The notes under the pieces were generated by a model. The model made no database searches. It had not been told where the DNA came from and was given only the letters and a program-made list of their open reading frames with translations. This document shows, one piece after another, positions 34,246-45,510 of a stretch of DNA of 62,420 bases (within the stretch, counting starts at the first letter, position 1; each line of letters opens with the position of its first letter). The position numbers and the translations under genes are program-made. The stretch covers positions 1 to 62,420 of the forward strand of contig JAMCWB010000028.1 of assembly GCA_023475025.1 (NCBI GenBank). The letters run 5' to 3'. The stretch is from Gammaproteobacteria bacterium. Its GTDB lineage: Bacteria > Pseudomonadota > Gammaproteobacteria > Pseudomonadales > Pseudomonadaceae.

Positions 34246-34262
34246 CAGTTGCTGCTGTGCGC

Positions 34263-36113
<1,851 letters not shown>

Positions 36114-36201
36114 AACAACCCTTGTGGATGCCTTGGTGTGCAAAAAAGTAAGCTGCGGATTATACCCTGATTTCAAGGCTCCGCGCCAGTTGGATAGCTT
36201 T

Positions 36202-38067
36202 TCATTGGTCGGCTGCGGGCGTAGCGCGGCTACTCAGCAGTGTTCTGAGTTGCTGCTTTTCCTCGGTTGTGAGAGGTACTTCCGCGGCCTTGGCCAGTAG
36301 CTGTTCGATGTGCCGCTCTTCTTGCCTGGCCATCAGTATAGCTATGGTGTCGAAAAACTGCTGTTCAAGGTTGGCACTGGAACTATTCAGCAACCATTCC
36401 TGTTCGGCCAGTTCGCTGAGCTGGTCACCCAGTGCGGTGCCATGCCAGCGCGCCAGCAGTTGTATGGTGGTCTGCTGCGGGTTTTGCTGCAGGCTGCGAA
36501 TCAGGGCAACCAGTAGCTGGCCTTCATCGCTGATTTCATCGGCCAGGCGCTCGATCTGCTCTACTGTAGCGGCCAGGTGCGGGTGGTGCAGCAGGGTGCG
36601 CGTGGCCTTGATCATCGGGCTGTCGACCTGGTGGGGCATGTCGCGCCGGCGGGCCTTGCTGCGGCGCGGTTGTTCCGGCCAGTGCTCGGCGTCGGACTCC
36701 TCGGCCCGGTCAGGATAGTCATACTCGGGCGGTGGTTCGTCATCGGCGCGTGCTGCCGGCGGCGGTGGCGGTGGCAGGCTATCGAGATCCATGCCGGTGC
36801 GACGCTCGAGTTCCTGGCGTAGCAGGCGCTTGAGCATGTTGCCGGGGATCTGCTCGATCAGCGGCAGCGCCAGGCTGGCGACATGGGCCTTGCCTTCGAG
36901 GCTGTCGCTGTTGATCTCTTCACTCAGGTGGCGCAGCAGGTAATCACTCAATGGCAATGCCTGTTGTGCCAGGCGTGCGCGGAAAGCGTCGGCACCTTCG
37001 CTGCGGACCAGGCTGTCCGGGTCTTCACCGTCGGGCAGAAACATGAAGCGTACCTGACGACCATCGGTCATCACCGGTAGGGCATTTTCCAGGGCGCGCC
37101 AGGCGGCCTTGCGCCCGGCGTTGTCGCCATCGAAGCAGAACACGACCTGGTTGACGATACGAAACAGGCGCTTCAGATGGTCTTCGGTGGTGGCGGTGCC
37201 CAGGGTGGCGACGGCATTGGTGATGCCTTGCTGGGCCAGGGCAATGACATCCATATAGCCTTCGACTACCAGGATGTCGGTCAGCTGCCGGTTGGCCTGG
37301 CGTGCTTCAAACAGGCCGTAGAGTTCGCGGCCTTTGTGAAACACCGGGGTTTCCGGGGAGTTCAGGTACTTGGGCTTGTCGTCGCCGAGCACTCGCCCGC
37401 CAAAACCGACCACGCGGCCACGGCTGTCGCGGATCGGGAAGGTGATCCGGTCGCGCAGGCGGTCGTAGCGGCGGCCGTTGTCTTCGTTTTCAATCACCAG
37501 GCCGGCATCGATCAGCTGTTTGACCTCGTGCTTCTCGCGTACCAGATGGGTCATCAGATTGTCCCAGCCGGGTGGTGCAAAGCCGACGCCAAAGCGCTTG
37601 GCGATCTGTCCGCTGAGGCCGCGGCCTTTCAGGTAATCGACGGCGCGCTCGCGTTGTGCGTGGTGGCGCAACTGCTGGCGGTAGTAGCCATCGGCGACCT
37701 CCAGCAGGGCATACAGGGGGCTGTCCTTGCGCACGCTGGGCGTGTTGCGAGCGCCGCGCACAGACTCTTCCCGTGGTACCTCGATACCAGCTTGTCGGGC
37801 CAGGGCTTCAACCGCTTCCGGAAACTCCAGGCGGTCGTGATCCATCAAAAAGCCGATCGCATTGCCACCGGCGCCACAGCCAAAGCAGTAATAGAACTGT
37901 TTGTCCGGGCTGACGCTGAACGAGGGCGACTTTTCGTTATGGAAGGGGCAGAGCGCGGAAAAGTTCTTGCCGGTTTTTTTCAGCTTGATGCGGTCGCCGA
38001 CCACTTCGACAATATCGGTGCGGGCCAGCAGGTCGTCAATGAAGCCCTGGGGAATCAATCCGGCCAT
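36202..38067 (-). CDS. dnaG: DNA primase
   Basis: 621 residues. It makes RNA primers at the replication fork. The N-terminal CHC2 zinc domain has C40, H43, C61, C64. A TOPRIM catalytic core (about 260-340; [12 protein letters not shown] and [13 protein letters not shown]) follows, and the C-terminal DnaB-interacting helicase-binding domain starts after a proline-rich linker (near [14 protein letters not shown]). The hairpin at 38097-38133 lies between it and rpsU. Confidence 0.98.
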   Translation of the reverse strand: MAGLIPQGFIDDLLARTDIVEVVGDRIKLKKTGKNFSALCPFHNEKSPSFSVSPDKQFYYCFGCGAGGNAIGFLMDHDRLEFPEAVEALARQAGIEVPREESVRGARNTPSVRKDSPLYALLEVADGYYRQQLRHHAQRERAVDYLKGRGLSGQIAKRFGVGFAPPGWDNLMTHLVREKHEVKQLIDAGLVIENEDNGRRYDRLRDRITFPIRDSRGRVVGFGGRVLGDDKPKYLNSPETPVFHKGRELYGLFEARQANRQLTDILVVEGYMDVIALAQQGITNAVATLGTATTEDHLKRLFRIVNQVVFCFDGDNAGRKAAWRALENALPVMTDGRQVRFMFLPDGEDPDSLVRSEGADAFRARLAQQALPLSDYLLRHLSEEINSDSLEGKAHVASLALPLIEQIPGNMLKRLLRQELERRTGMDLDSLPPPPPPAARADDEPPPEYDYPDRAEESDAEHWPEQPRRSKARRRDMPHQVDSPMIKATRTLLHHPHLAATVEQIERLADEISDEGQLLVALIRSLQQNPQQTTIQLLARWHGTALGDQLSELAEQEWLLNSSSANLEQQFFDTIAILMARQEERHIEQLLAKAAEVPLTTEEKQQLRTLLSSRATPAADQ

Positions 38068-38096
38068 GGCGCGCCTCGCATAGTGATCAGGAACGC

Positions 38097-38133
38097 AAAA
38101 ATCCAGCCGGTTTCCATAATCTGGAAGGCTGGA
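38097..38133 (-). terminator. Intra-operon terminator between rpsU and dnaG
   Basis: On the minus strand TCCAGCC...GGCTGGA with an inner TTCCA/TGGAA pairing is followed by TTTTTG, 30 bases before the dnaG start. E. coli has a partial terminator (T1) in the same place, which lowers primase relative to S21. The same role is inferred here. Confidence 0.75.
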
Positions 38134-38208
38134 CCTGTGCGCTGGATACCGACAGGCCGTTCAGGATTCCGGCTCGCGTGGGAGCCAGGCAGAACGGCTA
38201 GGCAGAAC

Positions 38209-38424
38209 TCAGTACAGACGCTCGCGGCGACGCTGTTCGCGTTGCAGCTTCTTGGCGTGACGCTTGACGGCAGCAGCTGCCTTGCGCTTACGCTCGGTAG
38301 TGGGCTTTTCGTAGAACTCACGGCGACGGACTTCGGCAAGTACACCGGCCTTTTCGCAGGAGCGCTTGAAGCGGCGCAGGGCCACGTCGAAGGGTTCGTT
38401 TTCTTTAACTTTGACGGCAGGCAT
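38209..38424 (-). CDS. rpsU: Ribosomal protein S21
   Basis: 71 residues, very basic, beginning [21 protein letters not shown] and ending RRRERLY. Small-subunit protein needed for efficient initiation. First gene of the macromolecular synthesis operon rpsU-dnaG-rpoD, divergent from tsaD. Confidence 0.99.
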   Translation of the reverse strand: MPAVKVKENEPFDVALRRFKRSCEKAGVLAEVRRREFYEKPTTERKRKAAAAVKRHAKKLQREQRRRERLY

Positions 38425-38668
38425 TTCGTACCTTTCTCAAAACTGTTCGTAAGTCATGCCGCTGAAACAAGTCGGCGACACATTGCATTTCAAGGGGAGC
38501 GGATATTAACGCCTAACATCGGTGAATGCAAAGCCTGTTTGGTTTTTCTTTACCGGCGGCGGCGATGAGAGGTGTCCATTGGGCGCAAATGCCGCGCCGG
38601 GACTGGCTTGCACGGGCGCGGGGCATTATGATGCGCGGCACAGTAATTATCCATTGGTTGGCTCCATT

Positions 38669-39697
38669 ATGCGTGTTCTGGGCATTGAAACCTCCTGCGA
38701 TGAAACCGGCGTTGCGCTCTATGACAGTGAGCATGGCTTGCTGGCCGACGCGCTTTTCAGTCAGATTGATTTGCACCGTATCTATGGCGGAGTGGTGCCG
38801 GAGCTGGCCTCGCGCGATCACGTCAAACGCTTGGTGCCACTGGTACGAGACGTCTTTGCCAAGGCAGAGCTGCCCATGGGCGCGGTGGACGGTGTGGCCT
38901 ATACCGCCGGTCCTGGGCTGGTCGGCGCCTTGCTGGTTGGCGGTGCCTTTGCCCGCGCTACGGCGCATGCATGGCAAGTACCGGCATTGGGTGTACACCA
39001 TATGGAAGGGCATTTGCTGGCGCCCATGCTGGAAGCGCGGCCGCCGGCTTTTCCTTTTGTTGCCCTGCTGGTGTCCGGGGGGCATACCCAGCTGGTGCAG
39101 GTCGATGGCATCGGTCATTATCGGCTGCTTGGTGAGTCGCTGGATGATGCCGCAGGCGAAGCTTTTGACAAGACGGCCAAGCTGATGGGGCTGCCTTATC
39201 CGGGCGGTCCGGAGATTGCGAAGCTGGCTCAGCGGGGGCAGCCCGGACGTTTTACTTTTCCACGGCCGATGACCGACCGGCCAGGGCTGGATTTCAGCTT
39301 CAGCGGGCTGAAAACGGCTGTGTTGAATGCCTGGCAGGCATGCCAGCGTGAGGGTGATACCAGTCAGCAGACCCAGGCGGATATTGCCCGGGCCTTCGAG
39401 CAGGCCGTGGTGGAAACATTGGTGATCAAGTGTCGCCGCGCGCTCAAGGCAACCGGCATGAAGACTCTGGTGATGGCCGGTGGTGTCAGTGCCAACCAGC
39501 ATTTGCGTCAGGCGCTGGAGAAGATGACCGCCGGGCTGCGCGCTGAGGTGTTCTATGCGCGGCCGGTATTCTGTACCGATAACGGCGCCATGATTGCCTA
39601 TGCCGGTTGCCAGCGCCTGCTGGCCGGGCAGCAGGATGAGGGTGGCCTGATTACCCGCGCCCGCTGGCCGTTGGATCAACTGCCGGCACTTGCCTAG
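38669..39697 (+). CDS. tsaD: tRNA N6-threonylcarbamoyladenosine transferase subunit TsaD
   Basis: 342 residues. It transfers the threonylcarbamoyl group to A37 of ANN-decoding tRNAs. The ASKHA-fold start [19 protein letters not shown] fixes the start at 38669; the open frame upstream is not conserved. The metal-binding HHMEGHL motif is near residue 113 and the glycine-rich [15 protein letters not shown] near residue 275. Its stop overlaps the convergent plsY stop by four bases. Next to rpsU as in most gammaproteobacteria. Confidence 0.98.
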   Translation: MRVLGIETSCDETGVALYDSEHGLLADALFSQIDLHRIYGGVVPELASRDHVKRLVPLVRDVFAKAELPMGAVDGVAYTAGPGLVGALLVGGAFARATAHAWQVPALGVHHMEGHLLAPMLEARPPAFPFVALLVSGGHTQLVQVDGIGHYRLLGESLDDAAGEAFDKTAKLMGLPYPGGPEIAKLAQRGQPGRFTFPRPMTDRPGLDFSFSGLKTAVLNAWQACQREGDTSQQTQADIARAFEQAVVETLVIKCRRALKATGMKTLVMAGGVSANQHLRQALEKMTAGLRAEVFYARPVFCTDNGAMIAYAGCQRLLAGQQDEGGLITRARWPLDQLPALA

Positions 39698-40278
39698 CGG
39701 CGAAAGCGGTGCTCATTGCCGGTCAGCAGGCGGCCGAGATTGAGGCGGTGGCGCAGCAGAATCAGCGCGACCAGCAGACTGATGGGCGGCAGCAGCGCGG
39801 GAAACAGCCAGAGGGTCAGGGGCAGCAAGGCCAGGCAAGTAAACATCGAGGCCAGCGAGGCCATGCGTTGCCAGGCAAAGATCATGGCCCAGAGCAGTGC
39901 AGACATAACGCCGAGCGGCCAGGCCAGCACCAGCAGTGCGCCGGCAGCTGTGGCAACGCCCTTGCCGCCGCGAAAGTGGTGGAACAGCGGCAGCATATGA
40001 CCAACAATGGCAGCCAGCGCAAGCCAGCCCTGCTGCACGCTGGTCAGTCCGAGCCAGGCGCCCAGGGCTACCGCCAGCGCACCCTTGCCGGCATCGCCGC
40101 ACAAGGTGCCGATCGCCAGTGAACGTCGCCCCAGGCGCAGCATGTTGCTTGCTCCGGGATTGCCGGAACCAAACTGGCGTGGGTCGGGCAGTTTGCCCCA
40201 GCGACTGAGGACCACGGCAAACGAGATGGAGCCGAGCAGGTAGGCAAGCAGCAGCAACATCAACCAGGTTGCGGACAT
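39694..40278 (-). CDS. plsY: Acyl-phosphate:glycerol-3-phosphate acyltransferase PlsY
   Basis: 194 residues with five membrane helices. Conserved motifs: [13 protein letters not shown] with [11 protein letters not shown] (motif 1), and [12 protein letters not shown] (motif 2). It acylates the sn-1 position of glycerol-3-phosphate using acyl-phosphate at the inner membrane, starting phospholipid synthesis. Divergent from folB. Confidence 0.96.
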   Translation of the reverse strand: MSATWLMLLLLAYLLGSISFAVVLSRWGKLPDPRQFGSGNPGASNMLRLGRRSLAIGTLCGDAGKGALAVALGAWLGLTSVQQGWLALAAIVGHMLPLFHHFRGGKGVATAAGALLVLAWPLGVMSALLWAMIFAWQRMASLASMFTCLALLPLTLWLFPALLPPISLLVALILLRHRLNLGRLLTGNEHRFRR

Positions 40279-40329
40279 GGCGCAGCCTCAATAACCAAAA
40301 CGACAGTGTAATGGACAAGTGAGGCGCAT

Positions 40330-40692
40330 GTGGATCAGGTTTTTATCAAGGGCTTGCAGCTGGATGCCGTGATTGGCGTCTATGACTGGGAGCGCACCAT
40401 TCGTCAGCCGTTGGTACTGGATCTGGATATGGCCTGGGACATCCGCGCCGCTGCAGCGGGTGATGATCTGGCGGCCACGCTGGATTACGCCGTAGTTACC
40501 GAGCAGGTACAGGCGCTGGTGCAAGGCAGCAGCTTTCAGTTAGTGGAAACCCTGGCGGAAGCCGTCGCGACCCTGCTGCAAAAAGAGTTTGGTATCCGCT
40601 GGTTACGCCTGCGGGTCACCAAGCCAACCGCGATTGCCACCGCCGCTGGTGGCGTCGGCGTACTGATTGAGCGGGGTGAGCGGCCGGCATGA
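40330..40692 (+). CDS. folB: Dihydroneopterin aldolase
   Basis: 120 residues starting at GTG 40330 after GAGG. It cleaves dihydroneopterin to 6-hydroxymethyldihydropterin in folate synthesis; the Pseudomonas type may also epimerise. The N-terminal VFIKGLQLDAVIGVYDWER with the active-site Glu and the C-terminal LRVTKPTAIATA (catalytic Lys) are typical. Overlaps folK by four bases. Confidence 0.96.
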   Translation: MDQVFIKGLQLDAVIGVYDWERTIRQPLVLDLDMAWDIRAAAAGDDLAATLDYAVVTEQVQALVQGSSFQLVETLAEAVATLLQKEFGIRWLRLRVTKPTAIATAAGGVGVLIERGERPA

Positions 40693-41210
40693 CCCGGGTG
40701 TTGTTGGGGGTAGGCAGCAATATTCAGCGTGAAACCCACATCTGTCGTGGGCTGGATGCGCTCCAGGCCTTGCTGGGTGAGTTGCAGGTGTCGCCGCTGT
40801 TTGAAAGCGAGGCGGTTGGTGTCAACGGGCGCCCGTTCTACAACCTGGTGGCGGCGGCAGACACACATTTGTCACTGACTGACCTGCTGGCTGCACTCAA
40901 GGCCATTGAAAGCGTTTGCGGCCGCCGGCAAACGCCGGACCCCGGTCAGATCACGCTGGATATTGATGTGCTCTGTTACGGTGAGTTGAGCGGTGAGCAT
41001 GCGGGGATTCGTTTGCCACGTCCGGAAACTACACGTAATGCATTTGTGCTCTGGCCACTGGCGCTGTTGCTGCCGCAGGCGCGCTTGCCAGGTGATGGGC
41101 GCTGCTATGCGGAGCTATGGGCCGAGTGGTCGGGCGCGCAACAGCTCTGGCCGGTAGCCTTTGCGTGGCAAGGGCAGGCACTGACGCCAGACAATTTGTT
41201 GCGCCAGTAA
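40689..41210 (+). CDS. folK: Hydroxymethyldihydropteridine pyrophosphokinase
   Basis: 173 residues. It transfers pyrophosphate from ATP to the pterin made by FolB. GVGSNIQRETHI near the N-terminus and the metal-binding LDIDVLCYG motif near residue 97 are visible. The ATGA overlap with folB shows coupling. The C-terminal part (LWPLALLLPQARLP) is family-like. Confidence 0.95.
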   Translation: MTRVLLGVGSNIQRETHICRGLDALQALLGELQVSPLFESEAVGVNGRPFYNLVAAADTHLSLTDLLAALKAIESVCGRRQTPDPGQITLDIDVLCYGELSGEHAGIRLPRPETTRNAFVLWPLALLLPQARLPGDGRCYAELWAEWSGAQQLWPVAFAWQGQALTPDNLLRQ

Positions 41211-41237
41211 GCATCAACGCAAAGCTGCGGATCTTGA

Positions 41238-42464
41238 TTAGTCGGTTTTGAACGCAGCTACGGCATGTAGTCGAGCTTTTTCCAGCGCCTTGCCAAGGTC
41301 TGCACCTTGCAGTCCCTGCTCCAGTAGCGGCTGTACGCTGACAGCGCGTGCGTGCTCGGCGGCCTGACGCAAGTAATCAGCCTGCGGGTAGGGTCTGTCC
41401 TCCAGCCCTGTTCGTCCCTGGGCATCGGCCTGGCAAGCACCGAGGAATTGCTCGAAGCGCTCGGGCCGGCGGTAGATATCAAAGGCCTTGAACAGTTTCA
41501 GCAGGGTCTCCGGGCGCAATTCCAGCGCGCGGTGGCAGTGGGTGTGGTACTCGCAAACCAGCAGCGCCAGTTCCTGACATTCACGCGGCGGTTTTAGCCG
41601 CTGGTTGACGGCCTTCACAGCGGTCAGACCTTTCTTTTCATGACCATGGTGTTTAGGCCAGTGTTCTTTCGGTGTCAGCCCTTTGCCCAGATCATGCAGC
41701 AGACACGCCCAGCGCGCGGCCAGCGGCAGTGCCAGGCGCGCGGCCTGATGCAGCACCAGTAACTGGTGGCTGCCGGTATCCACTTCCGGGTGATGTTGCT
41801 CTGGCTGGGGTACGCCGAACAGACGATCCACTTCCGGCAGCAGTTCGGCCAGAGCGCCGCAGTCGCGCAGGGTCTGCACAAAGATCTCCGGGTTGCGCTC
41901 CATCAGTGCGCGGCTGATTTCCTTCCACAGGCGTTCGGCGCTGAGGGCACGGAGTTCGCCGGACTCGGCCAGTTCGCGCATCAGGCTCAGCGTTTCTGGC
42001 GCTACCTGAAACCCCAGGTGACGGTAGCGGGCTGCGAAGCGGGCAACGCGCAGTACCCGCAGCGGGTCTTCGACAAAGGCTGGGGCAACGTGGCGCAACA
42101 GGCGTGCCTGCAAATCGTTCTGGCCACCGTAGGGGTCGATCAGCTGGCCTTGGTCATCCATGGCCATAGCGTTGATGGTCAGGTCGCGGCGTTGCAGGTC
42201 CTGTTCGAGGGTTACATCCGGGCTGGTATGGAAGGTAAAACCGCCATAACCGACGCCACTTTTGCGTTCGGTCCGCGCCAGCGCATACTCCTCACCGGTT
42301 GTGGGGTGGAGAAAGACCGGGAAGTCCTGGCCGACCGGGGTAAAGCCGGCTGCCAGCAGTTGCTCTGGCGTGGCCCCGACCACTACCCAGTCATGTTCAT
42401 CATGGGGATAGCCGAGCAAACGGTCACGCACGGCGCCGCCGACAAGGTAGGTGGTGTAAGGCAT
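41238..42464 (-). CDS. cca: Multifunctional CCA-adding tRNA nucleotidyltransferase
   Basis: 408 residues. The N-terminal nucleotidyltransferase domain has [11 protein letters not shown] and the metal-binding acidic pair in [10 protein letters not shown]. The [10 protein letters not shown] motif follows. A C-terminal HD phosphohydrolase domain (LLHDLGKG and later histidines) is present, as in E. coli-type enzymes. It adds or repairs CCA at tRNA 3' ends. Convergent with folK. Confidence 0.97.
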   Translation of the reverse strand: MPYTTYLVGGAVRDRLLGYPHDEHDWVVVGATPEQLLAAGFTPVGQDFPVFLHPTTGEEYALARTERKSGVGYGGFTFHTSPDVTLEQDLQRRDLTINAMAMDDQGQLIDPYGGQNDLQARLLRHVAPAFVEDPLRVLRVARFAARYRHLGFQVAPETLSLMRELAESGELRALSAERLWKEISRALMERNPEIFVQTLRDCGALAELLPEVDRLFGVPQPEQHHPEVDTGSHQLLVLHQAARLALPLAARWACLLHDLGKGLTPKEHWPKHHGHEKKGLTAVKAVNQRLKPPRECQELALLVCEYHTHCHRALELRPETLLKLFKAFDIYRRPERFEQFLGACQADAQGRTGLEDRPYPQADYLRQAAEHARAVSVQPLLEQGLQGADLGKALEKARLHAVAAFKTD

Positions 42465-42535
42465 GGCTGATCTGCTGTGGCTCAGTGTCAGCGCAGGCTA
42501 AGACTTTCTGCTGGGCGCTGCAAGCTGCCGCTGCC

Positions 42536-44089
42536 CTAAATCGGCGGCAGGTTAAGATTAAAGCGCGGCATGCTCTCGTCTGCACGATCCTGTCGTGGCG
42601 GCACGTGCAGGGAATCTATCAGGGTGTCGCCCTGCATGCTTTCCAGATGCACATTAAAGCCCCACAGGCGATGCAGATGGCGCAGCATTTCCTCACTGGA
42701 CTTGCCCAGGGGTTTGCCATCGTGACGTTGGTGACGCAGGGTGAGCGAGCGGTCACCGCGGCGATCCACATCCCAGATCTGGATGTTGGGCTCACGGTTA
42801 CCCAGATTGTATTGCGCCGCGAGCATCTCGCGTACCTGACGGTAGCCGCTATCATCGTGAATTGCGGCGATTTCCAGGGCATCGTCCTGCTCATCATCCA
42901 CCACGGCAAACAACTTGAAGTCCCGAATTACCTTGGGTGACAGGTACTGCAGGATAAAACTTTCATCCTTGAAGTCACGCATCGCCAGCTTGATGGTCTG
43001 CAGCCAGTCGCTGCCGGCAATGTCCGGGAGCCAGCGGCGGTCCTCGTCGGTGGGGTGCTCACAGATACGGCGGATATCCTGCATCATGGCAAAGCCCAGG
43101 GCATAGGGGTTGATGCCGCTGTACCATTTACTGTCGAAGGCAGGCTGCATGATTACGCTGCTGTGTGATTGCAGGAACTCGAGCATAAAGCCATCAGTGA
43201 CCTTGCCCTCGTCATACAGGTGATTGAGCAGGGTGTAATGCCAGAAGGTCGCCCAGCCTTCGTTCATCACCTGAGTCTGGCGTTGCGGGTAGAAATACTG
43301 TGCGATCTTACGCACGATGCGGATGATTTCACGCTGCCAGGGTTCGAGCAGCGGGGCGTTTTTTTCGATGAAGTAGAGCAGGTTTTCCTGCGGCTCGCTG
43401 GGGTAGCGTTCTTTGGTCTGACGGCGTTCAGCCTGCCCCGGATTGACCGGAATGGTGCGCCAGAGGTCGTTGACCTGGCGTTGCAGGTATTCCTCGCGCT
43501 CTTTCTGCCGCTCGCGTTCTTCAGCAGCGGAAATCGGATAGGGCCGTTTGTAGCGATCAACCCCGTAATTCATCAGCGCGTGGCAGGAGTCAAGCAGGTC
43601 TTCCACGGCGTCGATGCCGTAGCGATCCTCGCATTCACTGATGTACTGGCGGGCAAATACCAGGTAGTCGATGATGGCACTGGCGTCGGTCCAGGTGCGG
43701 AACAGGTAATTGCCCTTGAAGAAGGAGTTATGGCCATAGCAGGCATGGGCGATGACCAGCGCTTGCATGGTCATGGTGTTCTCTTCCATCAGATAGGCAA
43801 TGCAGGGGTCGGAGTTGATGACGATCTCGTAGGCCAGGCCCATCTGCCCGCGCTTGTAATTTTTTTCCGTATGCAGGAAATGCTTGCCATAGGACCAGTG
43901 ATGATAGCCCAGCGGCATGCCGACCGAGGCGTAGGCATCCATCATCTGTTCGGCACTGATTACCTCGATCTGGTTGGCGTAAGTATCCAGGCCGTAGATG
44001 TCATGGGCGATGCGCCCGAGTTCGCGGTCATATTCGCGGATCAGCTCGAAGGTCCATTCCGAGCCGGTGGAAATAGGTTGGCGGCTCAT
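42536..44089 (-). CDS. SpoVR family protein
   Basis: 517 residues. Strongly conserved SpoVR (YcgB in E. coli) sequence: [14 protein letters not shown] start, [33 protein letters not shown] and [18 protein letters not shown]. The biochemical function is unknown. Overlaps the yeaH stop by four bases. It forms the third gene of the prkA-yeaH-spoVR operon, which in related bacteria is induced in stationary phase or nitrogen starvation. Confidence 0.95.
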   Translation of the reverse strand: MSRQPISTGSEWTFELIREYDRELGRIAHDIYGLDTYANQIEVISAEQMMDAYASVGMPLGYHHWSYGKHFLHTEKNYKRGQMGLAYEIVINSDPCIAYLMEENTMTMQALVIAHACYGHNSFFKGNYLFRTWTDASAIIDYLVFARQYISECEDRYGIDAVEDLLDSCHALMNYGVDRYKRPYPISAAEERERQKEREEYLQRQVNDLWRTIPVNPGQAERRQTKERYPSEPQENLLYFIEKNAPLLEPWQREIIRIVRKIAQYFYPQRQTQVMNEGWATFWHYTLLNHLYDEGKVTDGFMLEFLQSHSSVIMQPAFDSKWYSGINPYALGFAMMQDIRRICEHPTDEDRRWLPDIAGSDWLQTIKLAMRDFKDESFILQYLSPKVIRDFKLFAVVDDEQDDALEIAAIHDDSGYRQVREMLAAQYNLGNREPNIQIWDVDRRGDRSLTLRHQRHDGKPLGKSSEEMLRHLHRLWGFNVHLESMQGDTLIDSLHVPPRQDRADESMPRFNLNLPPI

Positions 44090-45358
44090 GTGGTCATCCT
44101 CTTCTGGAACAGCTTGCGGAACACCGGGTAGATGTCGCCGGGATCGATAATCTGCTGCTGGGCAAAATGCTCGGGAAAATGCTCGCCAACCTGTTCATAG
44201 GCATACCAGAGTGCCTGGTGGTCGCGCGGGGTGATTTCCACATAGCAGTAGTACTGCATGGCCGGCATGATCTTCTCATGCAGCAGGCGCTGACAGATGG
44301 GCGAATCGTCGTTCCAGTTGTCGCCATCCGAGGCCTGGGCGCAATACAGGTTCCATTCGCCGGGGGCGTAACGTTCGCGAATAATTTCGTCCATCAGGCG
44401 CAGGGCACTGGAGACTATGGTGCCGCCGGTTTCCCGCGAGTAGAAAAACTCTTCCTCGTCGACTTCCTTGGCGCTGGTGTGGTGACGAATAAACACCACC
44501 TCGATGCGTTCGTAGTTCCGCTTGAGGAACAGGTACAGCAGGATATAAAAGCGCTTGGCCATATCCTTGGTGGCCTGGGTCATAGAGCCGGAGACATCCA
44601 TCAGGCAGAACATCACCGCCTTGGAGCTGGGCGTTGGCTGTTTGCTGATCAGGTTGTAACGCAGGTCGAAGGTGTCGAGGAAAGGCACCTTGCTGATGCG
44701 TTCGCGCAGGCGCTGGATTTCTGCTTCCAGGGCCTGGATGTCGGTCAGGTTGTCGGGCTGTTCAAAGCGCAATTGTTCCAGCTCGGCTTCGGCGGCGCGC
44801 AGCCGTGCCCGGCTGCCACCGGAGAGGGCAATGCGCCGGGCATGGGCAGCACGCATTGAACGGACGATATTGATGCGTGAGGGATTGCCTTCGCTGCTGA
44901 TGCCGGCGCGCACTGGTTTGAAGGTATCGGTGCCGACCAGGTGGCGCTTGACCAGGTTGGGCAGGGCCAAGTCCTCGAACATGAAGTCGAGGAATTCGTC
45001 CTGGGTGATCTGGAAAACAAACTCATCCATACCCTCGCCATTGTTACTGGCGTCACTGCCTCCCTGGCCACCACCCCCCCCCCTCCGGGCGTGCAATGCG
45101 ATCGCCGCCGAGAAACTCGCGGTTGCCAGGATGCACCTGAGTCTGCCGGCCGCCGGGACCGTGATGGAAGATGGGTTCATCGATATCCCGGCTGGGAATG
45201 CTGATTTGCTCACCCTGACCAATATCGGTAATCGAGCGCTTGCCAACCGCCTCGGACACCGCTTTTTTGATATGCGACCGGTAGCGGCGCAGAAACCGCT
45301 GACGGTTTACTGCGCTCTTGTTCTTGCCGTTAAGGCGACGGTCAATCACATAACTCAT
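44086..45358 (-). pseudogene. yeaH: YeaH/DUF444 family protein, frameshifted at a G10 tract
   Basis: The N-terminus ([20 protein letters not shown], from 45358) and the C-terminal 350 residues ([22 protein letters not shown] onward, with the VWA-like [14 protein letters not shown]) are in different frames. They meet at a run of ten G on the minus strand (45074-45083). In the N-terminal frame ten G gives [12 protein letters not shown] and a stop; nine G would give a continuous protein of about 424 residues, the family length, through its normal glycine-rich linker. Either a real off-state, a slippage-prone site, or a one-base sequencing error. YeaH is a partner of PrkA kinase. Confidence 0.85.
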
Positions 45359-45456
45359 GGGCCCCTCCGGGGCAGCTTCAGGCTCAAGGTATCCAGCGTG
45401 AAGCTGTCCGTGCAGTTTTTAAGGCTTTTTGCAGAGCCAGAAAATCGCCATCATTT

Positions 45457-45505
45457 TTCCAGCTTCCAGCTTCCAGCTTCCAGCTTCCAGCTTCCAGCTT
45501 CCAGC
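45457..45505. repeat. Tandem heptamer array (TTCCAGC) x 7
   Basis: Seven perfect copies of TTCCAGC, ending five bases before the prkA stop codon complement. Like the array at 18146 it abuts the 3' end of a minus-strand gene and has CATTTT on its other side, although the heptamer itself differs. It fills the prkA-yeaH intergenic space and would be transcribed in the operon mRNA. Confidence 0.95.
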
Positions 45506-45510
45506 TGCCT

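Noticed and set aside
37177..38568. A 463-codon plus-strand frame over dnaG and rpsU
   Set aside because: Antisense to two well-supported genes, with no similarity of its own.
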